A stretch of 64,000 bases of DNA from Pontibacillus chungwhensis. GTDB taxonomy: Bacteria > Bacillota > Bacilli > Bacillales > BH030062. Position numbers and translations under genes: made by a program. Numbering within the stretch: position 1 is the stretch's first letter; each line of letters begins with the position of its first letter. Of this stretch, positions 23,544 to 38,457 are shown piece after piece. The DNA is taken from NCBI RefSeq assembly GCF_030166655.1, contig NZ_CP126446.1:124001-188000 (forward strand), given 5' to 3'. The notes under the pieces were generated by a model that ran no database searches, had not been told where the DNA came from, and saw only the letters and a list, made by a program, of their open reading frames with translations.

Positions 23544-23912
23544 ATGATTCAACAGGAAACTTCTTTAAAAGTTGCAGACAACTCTGGTGCTCGTGAAGTT
23601 CAAACCATTAAAGTATTAGGTGGATCTGGCCGTAAGACTGCCAATATTGGTGATATTATTGTTTGTTCAGTGAAACAAGCAACACCAGGAGGCGTTGTCA
23701 AAAAAGGTGAAGTAGTACGCGCGGTTATCGTACGTACAAAGAGCGGTGTTCGCCGTAAAGATGGATCTTATATCCGTTTCGATGAAAATGCTGCAGTAAT
23801 CATCCGTGATGACAAAGGCCCACGTGGTACTCGTATTTTCGGACCTGTTGCACGTGAACTTCGTGATAAGAAATTCATGAAGATTGTATCACTTGCGCCA
23901 GAAGTATTATAA
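23544..23912 (+). CDS. rplN: 50S ribosomal protein L14
   Basis: 122 residues: [20 protein letters not shown], and [20 protein letters not shown]14 forms an intersubunit bridge and is the docking site of RsfS. GAAGGGAGG is the ribosome site. Confidence 0.97.
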   Translation: MIQQETSLKVADNSGAREVQTIKVLGGSGRKTANIGDIIVCSVKQATPGGVVKKGEVVRAVIVRTKSGVRRKDGSYIRFDENAAVIIRDDKGPRGTRIFGPVARELRDKKFMKIVSLAPEVL

Positions 23913-23950
23913 ATACTCGAACTATTGCCTTGTAAGGAGGTGCCACAACA

Positions 23951-24262
23951 ATGCATGTAAAAAAAGGTGACAAAGTCATGGTGATCACTGGTAAGGATAA
24001 AGGCAAGCAGGGAACGATCCTAGAAGCTTACCCGAAAAAAGAGCGTGTCCTTGTTGAAGGCGTAAATGTTGTTAAAAAACATGCGAAGCCATCACAAGAC
24101 AACCCTCAGGGCGGTATCCTAAGCCAAGAAGCACCGATTCATGTGTCGAACGTTTTACCAGTTGACCCTAAATCAGGTGATGCTACACGCGTCGGTTATG
24201 AAGTGCGTGATGGAAAGAAAGTTCGTATCGCTAAAAAATCAGGTGAAGCTTTAGATAAATAA
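23951..24262 (+). CDS. rplX: 50S ribosomal protein L24
   Basis: 103 residues with the KOW motif [20 protein letters not shown] at the N-terminus and [20 protein letters not shown]. An assembly-initiator protein. AAGGAGGTG lies before the ATG. Confidence 0.97.
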   Translation: MHVKKGDKVMVITGKDKGKQGTILEAYPKKERVLVEGVNVVKKHAKPSQDNPQGGILSQEAPIHVSNVLPVDPKSGDATRVGYEVRDGKKVRIAKKSGEALDK

Positions 24263-24287
24263 ATAGCGATGAAAGGAGGGCTACGTG

Positions 24288-24827
24288 ATGAATCAACTTA
24301 AACAACAATATCAAGATGAGATCGTATCAAGCTTGATGAATAAATTCGAATATGACTCTGTGATGGAAGTACCGAAGGTCGAAAAGATCATCATTAACAT
24401 GGGTGTTGGTGACGCAGTACAAAACGCAAAAGCGTTAGACAACGCTGTTGAAGAGTTAGAATTAATCTCTGGTCAAAAACCACTAATCACAAAAGCGAAG
24501 AAATCAATTGCTGGTTTCCGTCTACGTGAAGGAATGCCGATTGGCGCGAAAGTAACCCTTCGTGGTGAGCGTATGTATCAATTCCTACAAAAATTAATCG
24601 CTGTTTCTTTACCACGAGTACGTGACTTCCGCGGTATCTCAAACAAAGCGTTTGACGGTCGCGGTAACTACACTCTAGGTGTTAAAGAGCAATTAATTTT
24701 CCCAGAGATCAATTATGATAAAGTAAGCAAAGTACGCGGAATGGACATTGTTATTGTTACAACTGCTAACAATGACGAAGAAGCGAGCGAATTACTAACT
24801 CAATTCGGTATGCCTTTCCAGAAATAA
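24288..24827 (+). CDS. rplE: 50S ribosomal protein L5
   Basis: 179 residues, the B. subtilis length, from the ATG at 24288; the adjacent GTG at 24285 would add one residue only. Motifs [19 protein letters not shown] and [14 protein letters not shown] are conserved. L5 binds 5S rRNA and P-site tRNA. AAAGGAGGG precedes. Confidence 0.96.
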   Translation: MNQLKQQYQDEIVSSLMNKFEYDSVMEVPKVEKIIINMGVGDAVQNAKALDNAVEELELISGQKPLITKAKKSIAGFRLREGMPIGAKVTLRGERMYQFLQKLIAVSLPRVRDFRGISNKAFDGRGNYTLGVKEQLIFPEINYDKVSKVRGMDIVIVTTANNDEEASELLTQFGMPFQK

Positions 24828-24846
24828 GCTACTCAAGCTTTAATAA

Positions 24847-25044
<198 letters not shown>

Positions 25045-25073
25045 TCCCCAATTAGGGAAGGAGGTAATCTAAA

Positions 25074-25472
25074 ATGGTCATGACAGATCCAATTGCAGAT
25101 ATGCTAACTCGCATTCGTAATGCGAACATGGTACGTCACGAGAAGCTTGAAGTACCTGCTTCTAAGCTAAAAAAAGAAGTTGCGGACATTCTTAAACGTG
25201 AAGGCTTCGTTCGTGATTACGAAATGGTTGAAGACGATAAACAAGGAATCTTACGTATTTTCCTTAAGTACGGTGCTAACAACGAGCGTGTTATCACTGG
25301 ATTAAAACGAATCAGTAAACCTGGTCTTCGTGTTTACGCGAAAGCTGATGAGCTTCCACGCGTATTAAACGGTCTTGGAGTAGCAGTCGTATCTACTTCA
25401 AATGGTGTTTTAACGGACAAGGAAGCACGCCAACAAGCTATTGGCGGCGAAGTGCTTGCTTACGTTTGGTAA
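25074..25472 (+). CDS. rpsH: 30S ribosomal protein S8
   Basis: 132 residues starting [20 protein letters not shown], matching the length and first residues of B. subtilis S8; the ATG at 25080 is an alternative but would trim the conserved start. C-terminal [20 protein letters not shown] is conserved. GGAAGGAGG precedes. Confidence 0.96.
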   Translation: MVMTDPIADMLTRIRNANMVRHEKLEVPASKLKKEVADILKREGFVRDYEMVEDDKQGILRIFLKYGANNERVITGLKRISKPGLRVYAKADELPRVLNGLGVAVVSTSNGVLTDKEARQQAIGGEVLAYVW

Positions 25473-25502
25473 TAAACAATTGAATGACAGGAGGTGCACA
25501 GT

Positions 25503-26039
25503 ATGTCCCGCGTAGGTTTAAAACAACTACAAATCCCTGAAGGTGTTGAAATCAGCATGAATGGGGACGAAGTTACAGTTAAAGGCCCTAAAGGTGAATT
25601 AACTCGTACTTTCCATCCAGACATGACGATCAGCATTGAAGACAATATTTTAAGCGTTGCTCGCCCAAGCGATAACAAAGAACATCGTTCTTTACATGGT
25701 ACCACTCGTAGTCTTATCGGAAACATGGTTGAAGGTGTTTCTAAAGGTTTCGAAAAGAGCCTTGAAATCCAAGGTGTAGGTTACCGTGCGCAGAAGCAAG
25801 GTGAAAAAATTATCATTAACGCTGGTTACTCTCACCCAGTTGAGGTAGAAAAGCGTGAAGGTATTGAAATCGAAGTACCATCTAACACAAAAGTAACTAT
25901 TAAAGGTATCGATAAAGAACTAGTTGGCGCTGTTGCTGCAAATATCCGCGCTATCCGCCCACCGGAACCTTACAAAGGTAAAGGTATCCGTTACGAAGGC
26001 GAACAAGTTCGTCGTAAAGAAGGTAAGACTGCTAAATAA
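25503..26039 (+). CDS. rplF: 50S ribosomal protein L6
   Basis: 178 residues from the ATG at 25503, seven bases after AGGAGGTG; the GTG at 25494 lies inside that site. Two L6 repeats, with [20 protein letters not shown] and [17 protein letters not shown] at the C-terminus that contacts the sarcin-ricin loop region. Confidence 0.96.
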   Translation: MSRVGLKQLQIPEGVEISMNGDEVTVKGPKGELTRTFHPDMTISIEDNILSVARPSDNKEHRSLHGTTRSLIGNMVEGVSKGFEKSLEIQGVGYRAQKQGEKIIINAGYSHPVEVEKREGIEIEVPSNTKVTIKGIDKELVGAVAANIRAIRPPEPYKGKGIRYEGEQVRRKEGKTAK

Positions 26040-26071
26040 GTTTCGTTAGGGAACAGAAAGGAGTGACCTGA

Positions 26072-26961
<890 letters not shown>

Positions 26962-26974
26962 GGAGGGAAATCAT

Positions 26975-27157
26975 ATGTCTAAAAAATTAGAAATTACCCT
27001 CACTCGCAGTGTGATTGGCAGACCAGAACCACAGCGCTCTACTGTAAAGGCGCTTGGTCTTAAGAAAATTCGCCAAACCGTAGTTCACGAAGATACTCCA
27101 GCTGTACGTGGTATGGCGAACAAAGTATCTCACCTAGTGACGGTAAAAGAAGTATAA
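26975..27157 (+). CDS. rpmD: 50S ribosomal protein L30
   Basis: 60 residues of bacterial-type L30: [20 protein letters not shown] and [25 protein letters not shown] overlaps the rpsE stop region, so translation is probably coupled. Confidence 0.96.
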   Translation: MSKKLEITLTRSVIGRPEPQRSTVKALGLKKIRQTVVHEDTPAVRGMANKVSHLVTVKEV

Positions 27158-27189
27158 CGATCAAATAACGTATAAGAGGAGGTGCTACA

Positions 27190-27629
27190 ATGAAACTTCA
27201 TGAACTGAAGTCAGCAGAAGGTACTCGTAAAACACGTAATCGTGTAGGCCGTGGTATGGCTACAGGTAACGGAAAAACTTCTGGACGTGGTCATAAAGGA
27301 CAAAAAGCTCGTTCCGGTGGCGGTACTCGCCCAGGTTTCGAGGGAGGTCAAATGCCTCTATTCCAACGCCTACCAAAGCGTGGTTTCACAAACATTCACC
27401 GCAAAGAGTTTGCAGTTGTAAACCTTGATGCGTTGAATCGTTTTGAAGAAGGTACAGAGGTCACTCCTGAGCTTTTACTTGAAACAGGCGTGGTTAGCAA
27501 ACTTAATTCTGGCATCAAAGTACTTGGTAAAGGTAACATTGAGAAGAAACTAACTGTAAAAGCTCATAAGTTCTCTGCTTCCGCGAAAGAAGCGATCGAA
27601 GCAGCGGGCGGTCAAACTGAGGTGATTTA

Positions 27630-27630
<1 letters not shown>
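27190..27630 (+). CDS. rplO: 50S ribosomal protein L15
   Basis: 146 residues; glycine- and basic-rich N-terminus [20 protein letters not shown], then the globular domain ending [12 protein letters not shown]. Its stop shares one base with the secY start (TAATG), indicating translational coupling of ribosome and translocon production. Confidence 0.97.
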
Positions 27631-30363
<2,733 letters not shown>

Positions 30364-30379
30364 GTGAAGGTGATCGTTT

Positions 30380-30715
30380 TTGAACGAAGCGGATTCGAGT
30401 CCACGAATAGGTCAGGTTGTTCGTGTTTTGCAAGGACGTGAGGTTGAACAATATATGATTATCATCGGATTTGTTGATGATCGTTTTGTGATGCTCGCAG
30501 ACGGAGAAAAACGAAAGTACGACAGGCCGAAGAAGAAGAATATTCAACACATTGAATGTACTGAGTATGTTTCTCCTGAGGTCGAAAATAGCCTTCTAGA
30601 AACTGGTCGCGTAACGAATGGCAAACTTCGTTTTGCCTTATCAAAATTTGTAGATGAAGCAGTGACTGATTTGAAGAAGGGAGATCAACTCGATGGCGAA
30701 AGAAGATGTAATTGA
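30380..30715 (+). CDS. ybzG: KOW/L14e-like RNA-binding protein
   Basis: 111 residues from a TTG start after AAGGTGATC. The N-terminal part [20 protein letters not shown] is a KOW-type fold related to archaeal/eukaryotic L14e; the C-terminal half ([20 protein letters not shown]) is conserved in Bacillaceae. It lies between map and infA, the position of ybzG in B. subtilis. It overlaps infA by 23 bases. Function is unknown; a ribosome-associated role is inferred from context. Confidence 0.82.
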   Translation: MNEADSSPRIGQVVRVLQGREVEQYMIIIGFVDDRFVMLADGEKRKYDRPKKKNIQHIECTEYVSPEVENSLLETGRVTNGKLRFALSKFVDEAVTDLKKGDQLDGERRCN

Positions 30716-30911
30716 AGTAGAAGGAACAATCGTTGACACATTGCCTAATGCAATGTTTAAAGTTGAGTTAGAGAACGGTCATACCGTACTCGCTCACGTT
30801 TCCGGTAAGATACGCATGCATTTCATTCGTATTCTTCCAGGAGATAAAGTGACGGTTGAACTTTCTCCATATGATTTAAGTAGAGGACGTATTACCTACC
30901 GCTATAAATAA
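30693..30911 (+). CDS. infA: Translation initiation factor IF-1
   Basis: 72 residues, OB fold: [20 protein letters not shown] and [20 protein letters not shown]. The ATG at 30693 is preceded by AGAAGGGAG within the upstream gene. IF-1 binds the A site during initiation. Confidence 0.97.
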   Translation: MAKEDVIEVEGTIVDTLPNAMFKVELENGHTVLAHVSGKIRMHFIRILPGDKVTVELSPYDLSRGRITYRYK

Positions 30912-30935
30912 TAACGCGGGAATGCTCCGATCTAA

Positions 30936-31064
<129 letters not shown>

Positions 31065-31088
31065 GTACTAAAGGAGGTGCACTGCTGA

Positions 31089-31454
31089 ATGGCACGTATT
31101 GCTGGTATTGACATTCCACGTGACAAACGTATTGTCATTTCATTAACGTATGTATACGGCATTGGACACACTACTGCTAAAAATGTTTTAGCGGAAGCTG
31201 GCGTATCTGAGGATACTCGTGTTCGTGACCTAACAGAAGATGAATTAGCTAAGATTCGTACAGCTCTTGAGAGCTACACTGTAGAAGGTGATCTTCGTCG
31301 TGAGAACTCTCTTAACGTGAAGCGCCTGATCGAAATCGGTTCCTACCGTGGAATCCGTCACCGTCGTAGTCTTCCACTTCGCGGTCAGAAAACGAAAAAC
31401 AACTCTCGTACGCGTAAAGGTCCACGTCGTACAGTTGCAAACAAGAAAAAATAA
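31089..31454 (+). CDS. rpsM: 30S ribosomal protein S13
   Basis: 121 residues: [20 protein letters not shown], the helix-hairpin-helix part, and the basic tail [20 protein letters not shown] that reaches P-site tRNA. AAAGGAGGTGC precedes the ATG. Confidence 0.97.
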   Translation: MARIAGIDIPRDKRIVISLTYVYGIGHTTAKNVLAEAGVSEDTRVRDLTEDELAKIRTALESYTVEGDLRRENSLNVKRLIEIGSYRGIRHRRSLPLRGQKTKNNSRTRKGPRRTVANKKK

Positions 31455-31479
31455 GGTATAAAGGAGGTAAGCTAACCCT

Positions 31480-31869
<390 letters not shown>

Positions 31870-31885
31870 TTTACCTGTATAGAAT

Positions 31886-31914
31886 TTGTCACCCTGTCTA
31901 TAATGGGTTATGAT
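31886..31914 (+). promoter_or_regulatory. Candidate promoter of rpoA-rplQ
   Basis: TTGTCA at 31886-31891, a 17-base spacer and TATGAT at 31909-31914. A TATAAT also occurs within the spacer at 31899-31904 but lacks a correctly spaced -35. Confidence 0.5.
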
Positions 31915-31995
31915 AGCTAAAAAAGCAGTATAAACGTTTTTAGCCTATGATCGAATAAACTATGTATAAACGGGGACTGCCTACCTGAGGAATTT

Positions 31996-32016
31996 CGGTT
32001 AGACTTTGTCTAACCG
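31996..32016 (+). promoter_or_regulatory. Perfect 9-bp hairpin upstream of rpoA
   Basis: CGGTTAGAC (31996-32004), loop TTT, GTCTAACCG (32008-32016). It lies 34 bases before the rpoA start in the leader. Without a T-run it is more likely a processing or protein-binding element than a terminator. Confidence 0.55.
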
Positions 32017-32049
32017 GGGTTTCGACGTTTTGAAGGAGGGTTTTAATTA

Positions 32050-32994
32050 ATGATCGAGATTGAAAAGCCAAAAATTGAACTGGTTGAGATCAGCGATGAT
32101 GCAACGTTTGGTAAGTTGGTCGTCGAACCGCTTGAACGTGGATATGGTACAACACTAGGGAACTCCTTACGTCGTATTCTACTATCCTCACTTCCGGGCG
32201 CTGCAGTAACATCTGTCCAGATTGAAGGAGCACTTCATGAATTCTCAACAGTAGATGGTGTAGTCGAAGACGTAACCACTATTGTCTTAAATCTTAAGCA
32301 ATTAGCTCTTAAGATTTACTCTGAAGAGACGAAAACTTTAGAGGTTGATGTTTCTGGACAGGGAAATGTAACAGCAGCTGACATCACGCATGATTCTGAT
32401 GTAGAGATCTTAAACCCTGAGATCCACATTGCAACGTTACAATCAAACGCAAATCTCCGTATGAAGATTACGGCAGAAAAAGGACGCGGCTATCGTCCTG
32501 CAGAAGCAAACAAATTTGATGAACAGCCGATCGGCGTCATCCCAGTTGATTCTATCTTCACTCCAATTTCACGTGTTACCTACCAAGTGGAAAACACTCG
32601 TGTAGGCCAGGTGACAAATTTTGATAAGCTGACGTTAGACATTTGGACTGACGGAAGCATTCGACCAGAAGAAGCTGTTTCATTAGGTGCTAAAATCTAC
32701 ATGGAACACTTAAACATTTTCGTTGGACTCACTGATGAAGCGCAAAACGCTGAAATCATGGTTGAGAAAGAAGAAGACCAAAAAGAAAAAGTCCTTGAAA
32801 TGACAATCGAAGAACTTGATTTATCCGTGCGTTCTTACAACTGCCTCAAGCGTGCAGGTATCAACACGGTTCAAGAGCTTGCACAAAAATCGGAAGAGGA
32901 TATGATGAAAGTTCGTAACCTTGGACGTAAATCTCTTGAGGAAGTTAAGCATAAGCTCGAAGAACTTGGCTTAGGCTTACGTAAAGACGATTAA
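32050..32994 (+). CDS. rpoA: DNA-directed RNA polymerase subunit alpha
   Basis: 314 residues. The N-terminal dimerisation domain has [20 protein letters not shown]; the C-terminal domain has [20 protein letters not shown] and [20 protein letters not shown], binding UP elements and activators. Assembles RpoB and RpoC. GAAGGAGGG precedes the ATG. Confidence 0.98.
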   Translation: MIEIEKPKIELVEISDDATFGKLVVEPLERGYGTTLGNSLRRILLSSLPGAAVTSVQIEGALHEFSTVDGVVEDVTTIVLNLKQLALKIYSEETKTLEVDVSGQGNVTAADITHDSDVEILNPEIHIATLQSNANLRMKITAEKGRGYRPAEANKFDEQPIGVIPVDSIFTPISRVTYQVENTRVGQVTNFDKLTLDIWTDGSIRPEEAVSLGAKIYMEHLNIFVGLTDEAQNAEIMVEKEEDQKEKVLEMTIEELDLSVRSYNCLKRAGINTVQELAQKSEEDMMKVRNLGRKSLEEVKHKLEELGLGLRKDD

Positions 32995-33037
32995 TCATTG
33001 TCGATAGAGAGAAACTCTGCAAAGGAGGGGAACTGAC

Positions 33038-33397
33038 ATGGCTAGAAAACTAGGTCGTACAACTGACGTACGTATGGCATTGCTACGCAACTTAGCAACT
33101 GACCTAATTATTCATGAACGTATTGAAACTACTGAAGCGAAAGCGAAAGAGCTTCGTTCTGTTGTAGAGAAAATGATTACACTTGGTAAGCGTGGAGATC
33201 TTCATGCTCGTCGCCAAGCTGAATCTTTCCTATACAAAGCACAAGCTGATGAGGAGAGCGGTCAAACTGCACTTCAGAAGCTATTCACAGACATCGGTCC
33301 ACGTTACGAAGACCGTCAAGGCGGTTACACTCGCATCATGAAACTTGGTGCCCGTAAAGGTGACGGTGCAAAAACTGCGATTATCGAATTAGTATAA
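33038..33397 (+). CDS. rplQ: 50S ribosomal protein L17
   Basis: 119 residues: [20 protein letters not shown] and the C-terminal [20 protein letters not shown]. Located near the tunnel exit. AAAGGAGGGG precedes. Last ribosomal gene of the S10-spc-alpha block, followed by a terminator. Confidence 0.97.
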   Translation: MARKLGRTTDVRMALLRNLATDLIIHERIETTEAKAKELRSVVEKMITLGKRGDLHARRQAESFLYKAQADEESGQTALQKLFTDIGPRYEDRQGGYTRIMKLGARKGDGAKTAIIELV

Positions 33398-33407
33398 TCC
33401 TACTTGG

Positions 33408-33457
33408 AAAAAGGGCAGGACAGAATCTCTTTTGAGGTTATCCCAGCCCTTTTTTTA
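33408..33457 (+). terminator. Terminator after rplQ
   Basis: AAAAAGGGC pairs with GCCCTTTTTTT around a 30-base loop region; an inner GG/CC adds to it. It ends the alpha operon before the ECF transporter genes. Confidence 0.75.
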
Positions 33458-33568
33458 TACGTTTTAAAGTTAATTCGATGTACCCCAGATTCGACAAGTT
33501 ACGTAAAACCAGGGAATGATTTGTCATATTTCCGGGGAAATACGAGAGAAGAGCGGAGGAGGTAAGAG

Positions 33569-34408
33569 ATGGAGAAGAGTTTCTTAGAATTTCAAAACGT
33601 CTCTTTCCAGTATCGAGAAGACAGCCCTATGGTTTTGAATGACGTCTCCATTCAAGTAAATCAAAATGAGTGGGTCGCTGTGATCGGCCATAATGGTTCA
33701 GGTAAGTCAACTATGGCTAAGCTTATGAACGGATTGCTCTTCCCAAATGCAGGTGAAGTGCATGTTGATGGGCTCGAGCTTTCTGAAGAGAATATTTGGG
33801 AGATTCGTCGTAAAGTAGGGATGGTATTCCAAAATCCAGATAACCAGTTTGTGGGGACTACGGTTAAGGATGATGTTGCTTTCGGGCTTGAAAACCATGG
33901 AATCCCTCGTGAGGAAATGGTGAAAAGAATTGCCCAAAGCTTAAAAGCTGTTGGGATGGAAGAGTATGAGGATCATGAACCCCATCGATTATCAGGTGGC
34001 CAGAAACAGCGTGTAGCCATTGCGAGTGTGCTGGCTGTCGCGCCTTCTATGATCATTCTTGATGAAGCAACAGCTATGTTAGATCCAAAAGGGAGAAAAG
34101 AGATTATGCATACGGTCAACCAGGTGCGACAGGAACGGGATGTTTCAATTGTAACGATTACACATGACTTAAATGAAGTAACGCTCGCTGATCGGGTTGT
34201 GGTTATGAATGATGGGGATGTTTGGTTTGAAGGGACTCCAAGGGAACTGTTTGAACATAGAGAAGACTTACAGACTATTGGTTTAGACATTCCTCTTGTG
34301 TCAAAGTTCGCTCATGAGTTACACCAGCTTGGGCTGAATATATCAAAGCAACCTCTAAATCACGAAGAATTGATGGATGAAATATGGACATTACATTCAA
34401 CAACGTAA
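33569..34408 (+). CDS. ecfA1: ECF transporter ATPase EcfA1
   Basis: 279-residue ABC ATPase. Walker [10 protein letters not shown] at 40-48, signature LSGGQKQR, Walker B MIILDEAT, and the H-loop THDLNE. It forms the energising module with EcfA2 and EcfT for vitamin uptake through separate substrate-binding S components. GGAGGAGG precedes the ATG. Overlaps ecfA2 by 25 bases. Confidence 0.95.
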   Translation: MEKSFLEFQNVSFQYREDSPMVLNDVSIQVNQNEWVAVIGHNGSGKSTMAKLMNGLLFPNAGEVHVDGLELSEENIWEIRRKVGMVFQNPDNQFVGTTVKDDVAFGLENHGIPREEMVKRIAQSLKAVGMEEYEDHEPHRLSGGQKQRVAIASVLAVAPSMIILDEATAMLDPKGRKEIMHTVNQVRQERDVSIVTITHDLNEVTLADRVVVMNDGDVWFEGTPRELFEHREDLQTIGLDIPLVSKFAHELHQLGLNISKQPLNHEELMDEIWTLHSTT

Positions 34409-35250
34409 GTTATATCTATCAACCCAATAGCCCTTTTGAACATCGAGCACTTGAAAATCTCTCTTTTGAAATTTCATCTGGGTCCTTTGTGGCTGTGATT
34501 GGTCACACGGGTTCTGGTAAATCTACCCTTATTCAACATCTAAACGGATTGTTAGCTCCTACCCACGGGAGTGTGACGGTTGGTGACGTTACGTTACAAG
34601 CCGGGTCAAAACCGAAGAACTTAAAAGCCCTTAGAAAGCAAGTTGGGGTTGTGTTTCAATATCCAGAACACCAATTATTTGAAGAAACCATTGAAAAAGA
34701 TATTTCTTTTGGACCGGCCAACTTCGGTGTGTCAAAAGAAGAAATCGAACAACGCGTCCAAGAAACCATTGGAGCAGTAGGATTGTCATCAGATATGTTA
34801 GAGCGTTCTCCATTCGACTTAAGCGGTGGTCAAATGCGCCGCGTCGCTATTGCGGGAGTGCTTGCAATGAATCCTCGCGTTCTGGTGTTAGATGAACCAA
34901 CTGCAGGGTTAGACCCTAAAGGACAACGTGAGATTATGGATATGTTCTATCAGTTGCATCATGAGAAAGAGCTCACGACGGTTCATGTTACACACAGTAT
35001 GGAGGATGCTCTTGCTTATGCTGATTACGTGATTGTGATGCACAAAGGTCAATTGTATATGCAAGGCAAACCATTAGAAGTGTTCAAAGAAAAGGACGCT
35101 TTAAATAACGTCGGACTAGACGTACCTGAGATTATAGAGTTAACAGATAAGATGAATAAACGTTTTGGTCTTTCTATTGAATATAAGAATCAAACGATTA
35201 AAGAACTGGCCGAAGAAGTTGCCCAGCACCTAAAGGGGGCGTCTCAATGA
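34384..35250 (+). CDS. ecfA2: ECF transporter ATPase EcfA2
   Basis: 288-residue ABC ATPase: Walker [10 protein letters not shown] at 40-48, signature LSGGQMRR, Walker [10 protein letters not shown]-loop THSMED. The start at 34384 lies inside the ecfA1 end, and its stop overlaps ecfT (ATGA), so the three genes are translationally coupled. No S-component gene is adjacent, as expected of a shared group II ECF module. Confidence 0.95.
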   Translation: MDITFNNVSYIYQPNSPFEHRALENLSFEISSGSFVAVIGHTGSGKSTLIQHLNGLLAPTHGSVTVGDVTLQAGSKPKNLKALRKQVGVVFQYPEHQLFEETIEKDISFGPANFGVSKEEIEQRVQETIGAVGLSSDMLERSPFDLSGGQMRRVAIAGVLAMNPRVLVLDEPTAGLDPKGQREIMDMFYQLHHEKELTTVHVTHSMEDALAYADYVIVMHKGQLYMQGKPLEVFKEKDALNNVGLDVPEIIELTDKMNKRFGLSIEYKNQTIKELAEEVAQHLKGASQ

Positions 35251-36044
35251 ACAGTTCCATGGTTATCGGACAATATGTCCCAGGGAACTCACCTGTCCAC
35301 CATATGGACCCAAGAGCTAAGATTACAATCATCTTTTTCTTTGTGATCGTCGTCTTTTTCGCTAACTCGGTGGCGAGTTATGCAGCCCTTGGATTATTTG
35401 CCCTCATTAGTGTAGCGATTACGAGGATTTCCCCGCGCTTTATTGCTAAGGGTTTGAAGCCAGTTTGGTTTTTAATCATCTTTACGTTCCTCTTACACCT
35501 CGTGGTTACGAAAGAGGGAACGGTGCTATTTTCTATATTAGGTTTTGATGTTTATTCAGGTGCACTTATACAAGGTGTTGCGATTTCGTTACGCTTTTTC
35601 TTATTAATTCTGATTACATCGTTACTGACTCTTACGACCACGCCGATTGCTATAACTGATGCTATTGAGAGTATGCTTCATCCTCTGAAAAAGGTGAAAT
35701 TTCCTGTACACGAATTAGCCTTGATGATGTCTATATCTTTACGATTTATACCGACGCTTATGCAAGAGACGGAAAAGATATCAAAAGCTCAAGCCTCAAG
35801 AGGTGTTGACTTTAGAACAGGGCCGGTTAAAGAACGATTAAAAGCCATTGTCCCTTTGTTGGTCCCTCTTTTTGTAAGCGCGTTTAAGCGTGCTGAAGAA
35901 TTAGCTATGGCGATGGAAGCTAGAGGATATCAAGGAGGCGAAGGTCGGACAAAGCTTCGGGAACTTGTTCTACGTAAAGTGGATTATACAGTCCTTGTTT
36001 TGTTTGCCATTGTCATCATTGCAGTATTTTTAACTAGAGCATAG
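35247..36044 (+). CDS. ecfT: ECF transporter transmembrane protein EcfT
   Basis: 265 residues with about five or six membrane helices. The coupling motifs [10 protein letters not shown] and the downstream [13 protein letters not shown] contain the Ala-Arg-Gly signatures that bind the two ATPases. ATGA overlap with ecfA2. truA follows after 13 bases. Confidence 0.95.
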   Translation: MNSSMVIGQYVPGNSPVHHMDPRAKITIIFFFVIVVFFANSVASYAALGLFALISVAITRISPRFIAKGLKPVWFLIIFTFLLHLVVTKEGTVLFSILGFDVYSGALIQGVAISLRFFLLILITSLLTLTTTPIAITDAIESMLHPLKKVKFPVHELALMMSISLRFIPTLMQETEKISKAQASRGVDFRTGPVKERLKAIVPLLVPLFVSAFKRAEELAMAMEARGYQGGEGRTKLRELVLRKVDYTVLVLFAIVIIAVFLTRA

Positions 36045-36057
36045 AGGTGTAAGCACT

Positions 36058-36801
36058 ATGGTTCGTGTTGCTTGTGTGGTAAGCTACGATGGTACTCATT
36101 TTTCCGGTTTTCAAGTTCAACCGAACGGGAGAACGGTTCAAGAAGTGATTGAGAGAGCGTTGAAGAAGATTCATAAGGGGGAAGAAATTCGTTTGCATCC
36201 CTCTGGTCGAACAGATGCAGGCGTGCACGCACGTGGACAAGTGCTTCATTTCGACTCCAACCTAGACAACCCTAATATGAATTGGAGAAAGGCTTTGCAG
36301 TCGTTAATGCCAGATGATGTGGTGATTCAACGAGCGGAACCGGTCTCTGATGATTTCCATTCGCGCTATAACAGTAAAAAGAAAGAATACCGGTATCGAG
36401 TATTACACCGGGACATCCCTGATGTATTCCGGAGAGGTGTAACATTTCATTACCCTTACAAGCTAAATATAGAGGCTATACAAGAGGCGTGTGCTATTGT
36501 AGAAGGGACGCATGACTTTACGTCCTTTTGTTCAAAGAAAACGACCATGAAGGGCGACTGTGTCCGTACTCTGTATTCCGTTCGCTGTGAAGTGGTGGAT
36601 GACGAGCTGATCTTTACGTTTATAGGGAATGGTTTTCTTTACAATATGGTACGTATTTTGGTTGGAACATTTCTTGAGATTGGTTCCGGAAAAAAACAAG
36701 TATCAGATTTAAATAAAATTTTGGAAACAAGAGATCGAGATATGGCTGGCAAAACGGCGCCGCCACAGGGGCTGTTTCTGTGGAATGTAGATTATTTGTA
36801 A
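36058..36801 (+). CDS. truA: tRNA pseudouridine synthase A
   Basis: 247 residues. The catalytic aspartate is D53 in SGRTDAGVHARGQ; YDGTHFSGFQVQPNGRTVQE at the N-terminus is typical. Modifies U38-U40 in tRNA anticodon stems. TAGAGGTGTAAGC precedes the ATG. Cotranscribed with ecfA1-ecfA2-ecfT; rplM has a separate promoter. Confidence 0.96.
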   Translation: MVRVACVVSYDGTHFSGFQVQPNGRTVQEVIERALKKIHKGEEIRLHPSGRTDAGVHARGQVLHFDSNLDNPNMNWRKALQSLMPDDVVIQRAEPVSDDFHSRYNSKKKEYRYRVLHRDIPDVFRRGVTFHYPYKLNIEAIQEACAIVEGTHDFTSFCSKKTTMKGDCVRTLYSVRCEVVDDELIFTFIGNGFLYNMVRILVGTFLEIGSGKKQVSDLNKILETRDRDMAGKTAPPQGLFLWNVDYL

Positions 36802-36829
36802 AAACAACGTCCCCAGGTGTAACATACCC

Positions 36830-36857
36830 TTGACATTAAATAGTAAAGTATTATAAT
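36830..36857 (+). promoter_or_regulatory. Sigma-A promoter of rplM-rpsI
   Basis: TTGACA at 36830-36835, a 16-base spacer and TATAAT at 36852-36857; both hexamers perfect. Confidence 0.8.
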
Positions 36858-36862
36858 ATGAT

Positions 36863-36945
36863 CTATGGCATTTTATTTCTATACCACGATTGGCCCCGGA
36901 ATCTAATTGTGTTGAGAATAAAATATACGTTAACGAGATAACGAA
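36863..36945 (+). promoter_or_regulatory. Probable L13 leader
   Basis: The roughly 100-base 5' untranslated region of rplM includes a GGCCCCGGAA segment near 36892. Firmicutes carry an autoregulatory L13 leader exactly here; the assignment rests mainly on position, and the fold was not computed. Confidence 0.45.
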
Positions 36946-36964
36946 AATCAGGAGGGAACTGACC

Positions 36965-37402
36965 ATGCGCACAACTTTTATGGCAAACGAAAGCAACGTT
37001 GAACGCAAATGGTATGTTGTTGATGCTGAAGGTCAAACACTAGGTCGTTTGGCTAGTGAAATTGCAGCAATCCTTCGCGGTAAGCATAAAGCAACTTACA
37101 CTCCTCACGTTGATACTGGCGACCATGTCATTATCGTAAACGCTGAGAAGATCGAACTTACAGGTAAAAAACTGACGGACAAGATGTACTACCGTCACAC
37201 AAATTATGTTGGTGGACTTAAAGAGCGTAACGCTTTAGAAATGCGTACGAACTATCCACAACAAATGATCGAGCTAGCCGTTAAAGGTATGTTACCTAAC
37301 GGAAGCCTAGGACGCAAAATGGGCAAAAAGCTACATGTTTATGCAGGTCCTGAACACAAGCATCAAGCACAAAAACCAGAAGCATATGAGCTTCGCGGTT
37401 AA
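36965..37402 (+). CDS. rplM: 50S ribosomal protein L13
   Basis: 145 residues, the B. subtilis length, starting [20 protein letters not shown]. The ATG at 36965 follows AGGAGGGAA; upstream in-frame codons lie within the leader. Motifs [11 protein letters not shown]-like [20 protein letters not shown] and [20 protein letters not shown] are conserved. Paired with rpsI as usual. Confidence 0.97.
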   Translation: MRTTFMANESNVERKWYVVDAEGQTLGRLASEIAAILRGKHKATYTPHVDTGDHVIIVNAEKIELTGKKLTDKMYYRHTNYVGGLKERNALEMRTNYPQQMIELAVKGMLPNGSLGRKMGKKLHVYAGPEHKHQAQKPEAYELRG

Positions 37403-37424
37403 TTAATAAGGAGGTTGACTACAG

Positions 37425-37817
37425 ATGGCACAAGTACAATACTACGGTACCGGACGTCGTAAAACTTCTGTAGCGCGTGTACGTTTAGTTCCAGGTACAG
37501 GCCGTATCGTGATTAACAAACGTGACTCAGAAGATTATTTCCCATATGAAACGCTACGTGTGATCACTAAACAACCTTTAGCTGTGACTGAAAACGAAGG
37601 CAACTATGACGTTTATGTAAACGTTGATGGTGGTGGCTTCACAGGTCAAGCTGGTGCAATCCGTCACGGAATTGCACGCGCGTTGTTAGAAGCAGATCCA
37701 GAATACCGTACGACTCTTAAGCGTGCAGGTCTACTTACACGTGACCCTCGTAAGAAAGAGCGTAAGAAATACGGTCTTAAAGCTGCTCGTCGTGCTCCAC
37801 AATTCTCAAAACGTTAA
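37425..37817 (+). CDS. rpsI: 30S ribosomal protein S9
   Basis: 130 residues; [20 protein letters not shown] at the N-terminus and the basic tail [18 protein letters not shown], whose terminal arginine reaches P-site tRNA. AAGGAGGTTG precedes the ATG. Confidence 0.97.
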   Translation: MAQVQYYGTGRRKTSVARVRLVPGTGRIVINKRDSEDYFPYETLRVITKQPLAVTENEGNYDVYVNVDGGGFTGQAGAIRHGIARALLEADPEYRTTLKRAGLLTRDPRKKERKKYGLKAARRAPQFSKR

Positions 37818-37836
37818 TTTTATATTTACGTTTTCC

Positions 37837-37868
37837 AAAACCCTGGTCTTTACGACCAGGGTTTTTTT
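37837..37868 (+). terminator. Intrinsic terminator after rpsI
   Basis: AAAACCCTGGTC pairs with GACCAGGGTTTT around TTTAC, followed by further T residues: a strong terminator. Confidence 0.92.
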
Positions 37869-38007
37869 GTATTGATTTACTTTATTATAGGAAAGCAGCG
37901 GTTGCCCTTGAAGTAGCGTAATTTTTCCAGTCAAGGGAAGTGTTATAGTCCAGAATGATTGAGGCTGATACCGAATACACTAATAAGCAATATGGAGGTG
38001 ATTCGGT

Positions 38008-38451
38008 ATGTCGGTTGTATCTATTGATCGGCTCCGTTTAAATAAACAGTTAGCTTTTGAACGTAACTTGTTACGTGAATTGACCTTTACTGAGGTTCAA
38101 AATGATGTTTCTAGACGATTCCAGCGTTTCTTTCATTCCTTTCAGGTTTATGAGTCAGCCATCAAAGAAGAAGCGGTTGAGCAAGCTATGGAGGCTTATT
38201 TACTAGGGGCTGAGGCCAGCCAATTCCTCCTCATGGGGGAAAGTATAGATGCGATTGAGAAGCGTTATAAGGTGGAGCTTGGGACGATTGCACTCGATTT
38301 CTTTGATTATCTGGAATACTGGCAGCAAGCTTCTGGTGTAAATGGGTGGTTTGCTGTAAAAGCGGAAAAGAGCTGTGAAGATTTCGTTGATACCTGGTGG
38401 AAGATTGGTTTAGAAAGAGGAGAACGGCGCAGGCGACTGAAGCTCGATTAG
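38008..38451 (+). CDS. ybaK: DUF2521 family protein YbaK
   Basis: 147 residues, recognised from the N-terminal LRLNKQLAFERNLLRELTF pattern, the FFDYLEYWQ segment, and the gene order rpsI-ybaK-cwlD-salA found in B. subtilis. Helical, no signal peptide or membrane segment. Function unknown; the fixed place before cwlD suggests, but does not prove, a sporulation link. ATGGAGGTGATTCGGTATG gives the start. Confidence 0.8.
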   Translation: MSVVSIDRLRLNKQLAFERNLLRELTFTEVQNDVSRRFQRFFHSFQVYESAIKEEAVEQAMEAYLLGAEASQFLLMGESIDAIEKRYKVELGTIALDFFDYLEYWQQASGVNGWFAVKAEKSCEDFVDTWWKIGLERGERRRRLKLD

Positions 38452-38457
38452 AGGGTC

